Positions 46,006 through 47,467 of a stretch of 47,467 bases of DNA are shown here, piece after piece; position 1 is the first letter of the stretch, and every line of letters begins with the position of its first letter. Under the pieces are notes generated by a model. It saw only the letters and a program-made list of their open reading frames with translations. It ran no database searches and had not been told where the DNA came from. Source of the DNA: Paenibacillus agaridevorans (GTDB lineage: Bacteria > Bacillota > Bacilli > Paenibacillales > Paenibacillaceae); assembly GCF_003112455.1 (NCBI RefSeq), contig NZ_BDQX01000007.1, forward strand, positions 1 through 47,467, written 5' to 3'. Position numbers and translations under genes: made by a program.

Positions 46006-46283
46006 CGCGCTTGCAACACACTTCTGGCAACCAGCATATACCCGGCCCCCCGTATCGTAATAATTCTCTCAGGATTGGCAGGGTCAGCCTCGATTTTTTT
46101 ACGTACATTACTGATGTGTACAGCAACCGTTCTCGTATCCTCCAGACTCTCCATTCCCCAAATGAGCTGAAACAACGCATCGACAGTAACGACACGATTA
46201 ACGTTTTGTGCCATATTGGACAGTAGACCGAACTCTTTTTTCGATCCTGTTCGATACAACCATCCAGCTCCTAAATAATACAA
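45999..46283 (-). pseudogene. Response regulator reduced to its OmpR/PhoB DNA-binding domain
   Basis: The readable part (about 85 residues) is a winged-helix OmpR/PhoB domain: SKKEFGLLSNMAQNVNRVVT, LFQLIWGMES, DTRTVAVHISNVRKKIEADP and RIITIRGAGYMLV. The receiver domain is missing, and the frame begins (TTG at 46283) inside the arm of the terminator of the upstream SLH gene, with no proper start. The gene was thus cut and joined to that terminator. A short product from an internal start would lack phosphorylation control. Confidence 0.75.
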
Positions 46284-46327
46284 GGGTTACCCTCAAGCAG
46301 TTGGCCCAACCGCTTCAGGGTAACCCT
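46283..46327 (-). terminator. Terminator of the third SLH protein gene
   Basis: AGGGTTACCCT (46283-46293) pairs with AGGGTAACCCT (46317-46327), with inner AAGC/GCTT and GTTGG/CCAAC pairs. It lies 15 bases after the SLH gene stop; the minus strand continues TGTATTATTTAG. Confidence 0.8.
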
Positions 46328-46341
46328 CTTTTGTTGCTTTA

Positions 46342-47467
46342 CTAGCCCTTTTTTGCGAGCATATTCATTATAACCGTAACGGCTTCCGCTCGTGTCGCTT
46401 TACCGCTCGGCTCGAATGTATTCGCGTCTTTGCCACCTATAATGCCAAGATTCTTCAGCGCAGCGACAGCGCCTTTCGCCCATGTCGGAATGCTCTGATC
46501 GTCCGCGAAGCCGGTTGCGGCATTCTGTTGGGTTGACAGTTTCAGCGCACTGGCGATCATCACCGCCATCTCTGCGCGGGTAATCTCGGCAACCGGACGG
46601 AAAGTGTCGTCCTGATAGCCATTAATAATGCCAGCTTGCACCGCTTGCGCGACTGCACCCTTCGCCCAAGCCGGAATCTTCGCCACGTCCGTGAATTTCA
46701 ATTCCGTTCCCTCGACTTGCTGCTTTAGCGCATTCATGAGCATGACTGCGAATTCCCCGCGCGTAACCGTATGATTCGGCTTAAACGTTCCGTCTGGATA
46801 GCCTTTAACGAAACCACGTTTGACGGCTTCATGGATGGCATTAGCTGCCCAATGCCCTGGTACATCACTGAACTCAGGCGATTGGACTGGAGAAGAACAC
46901 AGCACATGCCGCCCATTCACAATTTCCACGCACATAACAGCGAATAGGCCAAATTGATCGACCTCTACCGAAATCCAGTTGTCAACGACTTTTCCTCCTG
47001 CAATCTCCATCCATTGGTGTTTGGCTTCATCGTAATAAAAGACTGCCGGCTTCTGTCCCTCGGACAATTTCGCTGGATCAAAAGAAAATGTGATCGTCAC
47101 CAGCTTCTTGAATTTGTCCGCGATGCTTTTCCAAATGTTAAATACTCCGCTGACCGGATGATTATCCTGCAAATTAAGCTGTTCGTTCCGCGTTTCGGCT
47201 CCAATCGTTATATCGATCGGTTTGTCAGTTGCTCCGGCTGGAATGTAGATTTCCACGACATGCCCGAAGCTCACTTCGCCTATCGCTCCTGCCGGCAGAG
47301 TGAGTTTTCCGTTCGAGGAAGTGTGTTTGCCAGGAGCAACCGGACCTCCGCCTGTACTTCCCGAAGGGCGCCACTGTGCGTAAAGCGTGACGTTTGTTGT
47401 GCCCATGGTGAGTGTCGCACCCGCTGCGTAATCGGTACCGCCACCGTCAGACGCTGTGTTCCAGCCC
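46342..47467 (-). CDS. SLH-domain surface protein with InlB-type repeat (5' end outside window)
   Basis: The frame runs through the window edge; about 375 C-terminal residues are visible. The first ones, GWNTASDGGGTDYAAG then TMGTTNVTLYAQW, are the end of a Listeria-Bacteroides (InlB B-type) repeat. A Gly/Pro linker and a ZU5-like beta domain (LTLPAGAIGEVSFGHVVEIY, FYYDEAKHQWMEIAGG) follow. Three SLH domains end the protein (FSDVPGHWAANAI..., FTDVAKIPAWAKGAV..., FADDQSIPTWAKGAV...), with TRGE, TRAE and TRAE motifs. It should be a cell-surface protein bound to wall polymer; adhesin or structural role is inferred. The ATG at 47406 is internal, not the true start. Confidence 0.88.
   Translation of the reverse strand, partial: GWNTASDGGGTDYAAGATLTMGTTNVTLYAQWRPSGSTGGGPVAPGKHTSSNGKLTLPAGAIGEVSFGHVVEIYIPAGATDKPIDITIGAETRNEQLNLQDNHPVSGVFNIWKSIADKFKKLVTITFSFDPAKLSEGQKPAVFYYDEAKHQWMEIAGGKVVDNWISVEVDQFGLFAVMCVEIVNGRHVLCSSPVQSPEFSDVPGHWAANAIHEAVKRGFVKGYPDGTFKPNHTVTRGEFAVMLMNALKQQVEGTELKFTDVAKIPAWAKGAVAQAVQAGIINGYQDDTFRPVAEITRAEMAVMIASALKLSTQQNAATGFADDQSIPTWAKGAVAALKNLGIIGGKDANTFEPSGKATRAEAVTVIMNMLAKKG

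Overview
The window looks like a chromosomal segment of a Paenibacillus-type Firmicute (Paenibacillus, Cohnella or a close relative). The reasons are three secreted proteins ending in triple S-layer homology (SLH) domains, two CUT1 carbohydrate ABC importers that have no ATPase gene of their own (typical where one shared MsmX-type ATPase is used), a membrane-bound YesN-like AraC regulator, strong GGAGG ribosome binding sites with frequent GTG/TTG starts, and cre-like catabolite-repression sites. No rRNA, tRNA or CRISPR array was seen. Nearly all genes are on the minus strand.

Region 1 (1-15.9 kb, minus strand) is one polysaccharide-use locus. A membrane AraC sensor-regulator (13579-15813) lies upstream of an Lpl-type transporter (two permeases and a DUF3502-type lipoprotein binding protein). 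Then come a GH106-like glycoside hydrolase, an SLH-anchored beta-helix/discoidin protein, a DUF4432 epimerase-like protein and a gene cut by the window edge. The regulator promoter and the operon promoter share the 12-mer GATAAATGTATG. Region 2 (15.9-17.0 kb) is a gene-poor scar with transposase debris. Region 3 (17.0-25.5 kb) is one giant S-layer protein of 2708 aa carrying two copies of a GHL10 (DUF187) glycosidase-like domain among FIVAR, Ig-like, Fn3-like and carbohydrate-binding-like modules.

Region 4 (25.5-38.7 kb, minus strand) is a second glycan locus: two paralogous cupin-AraC regulators flank a secreted (alpha/alpha)6-type glycosidase, followed by a family-1 binding protein, two permeases, a TIM-barrel protein with a Cys cluster, a decayed Gfo/Idh/MocA (GH109-like) gene and a HisD-like dehydrogenase. 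The last gene runs into the tail of a lost SLH gene. Promoters with cre-like boxes over the start point precede the glycosidase and the binding protein.

Region 5 (38.7-47.5 kb) is more AT-rich and patchy: a divergent TetR / ketopantoate-reductase-like pair, a lipoprotein FAD oxidoreductase, a Nudix hydrolase followed by a broken histidine-phosphatase gene, an orphan FliD-like protein, a response regulator reduced to its DNA-binding domain, and the 3' part of a third SLH protein. It also holds the 5' scrap of a transposase gene. The many broken genes point to repeated deletion and rearrangement around S-layer and sugar genes.
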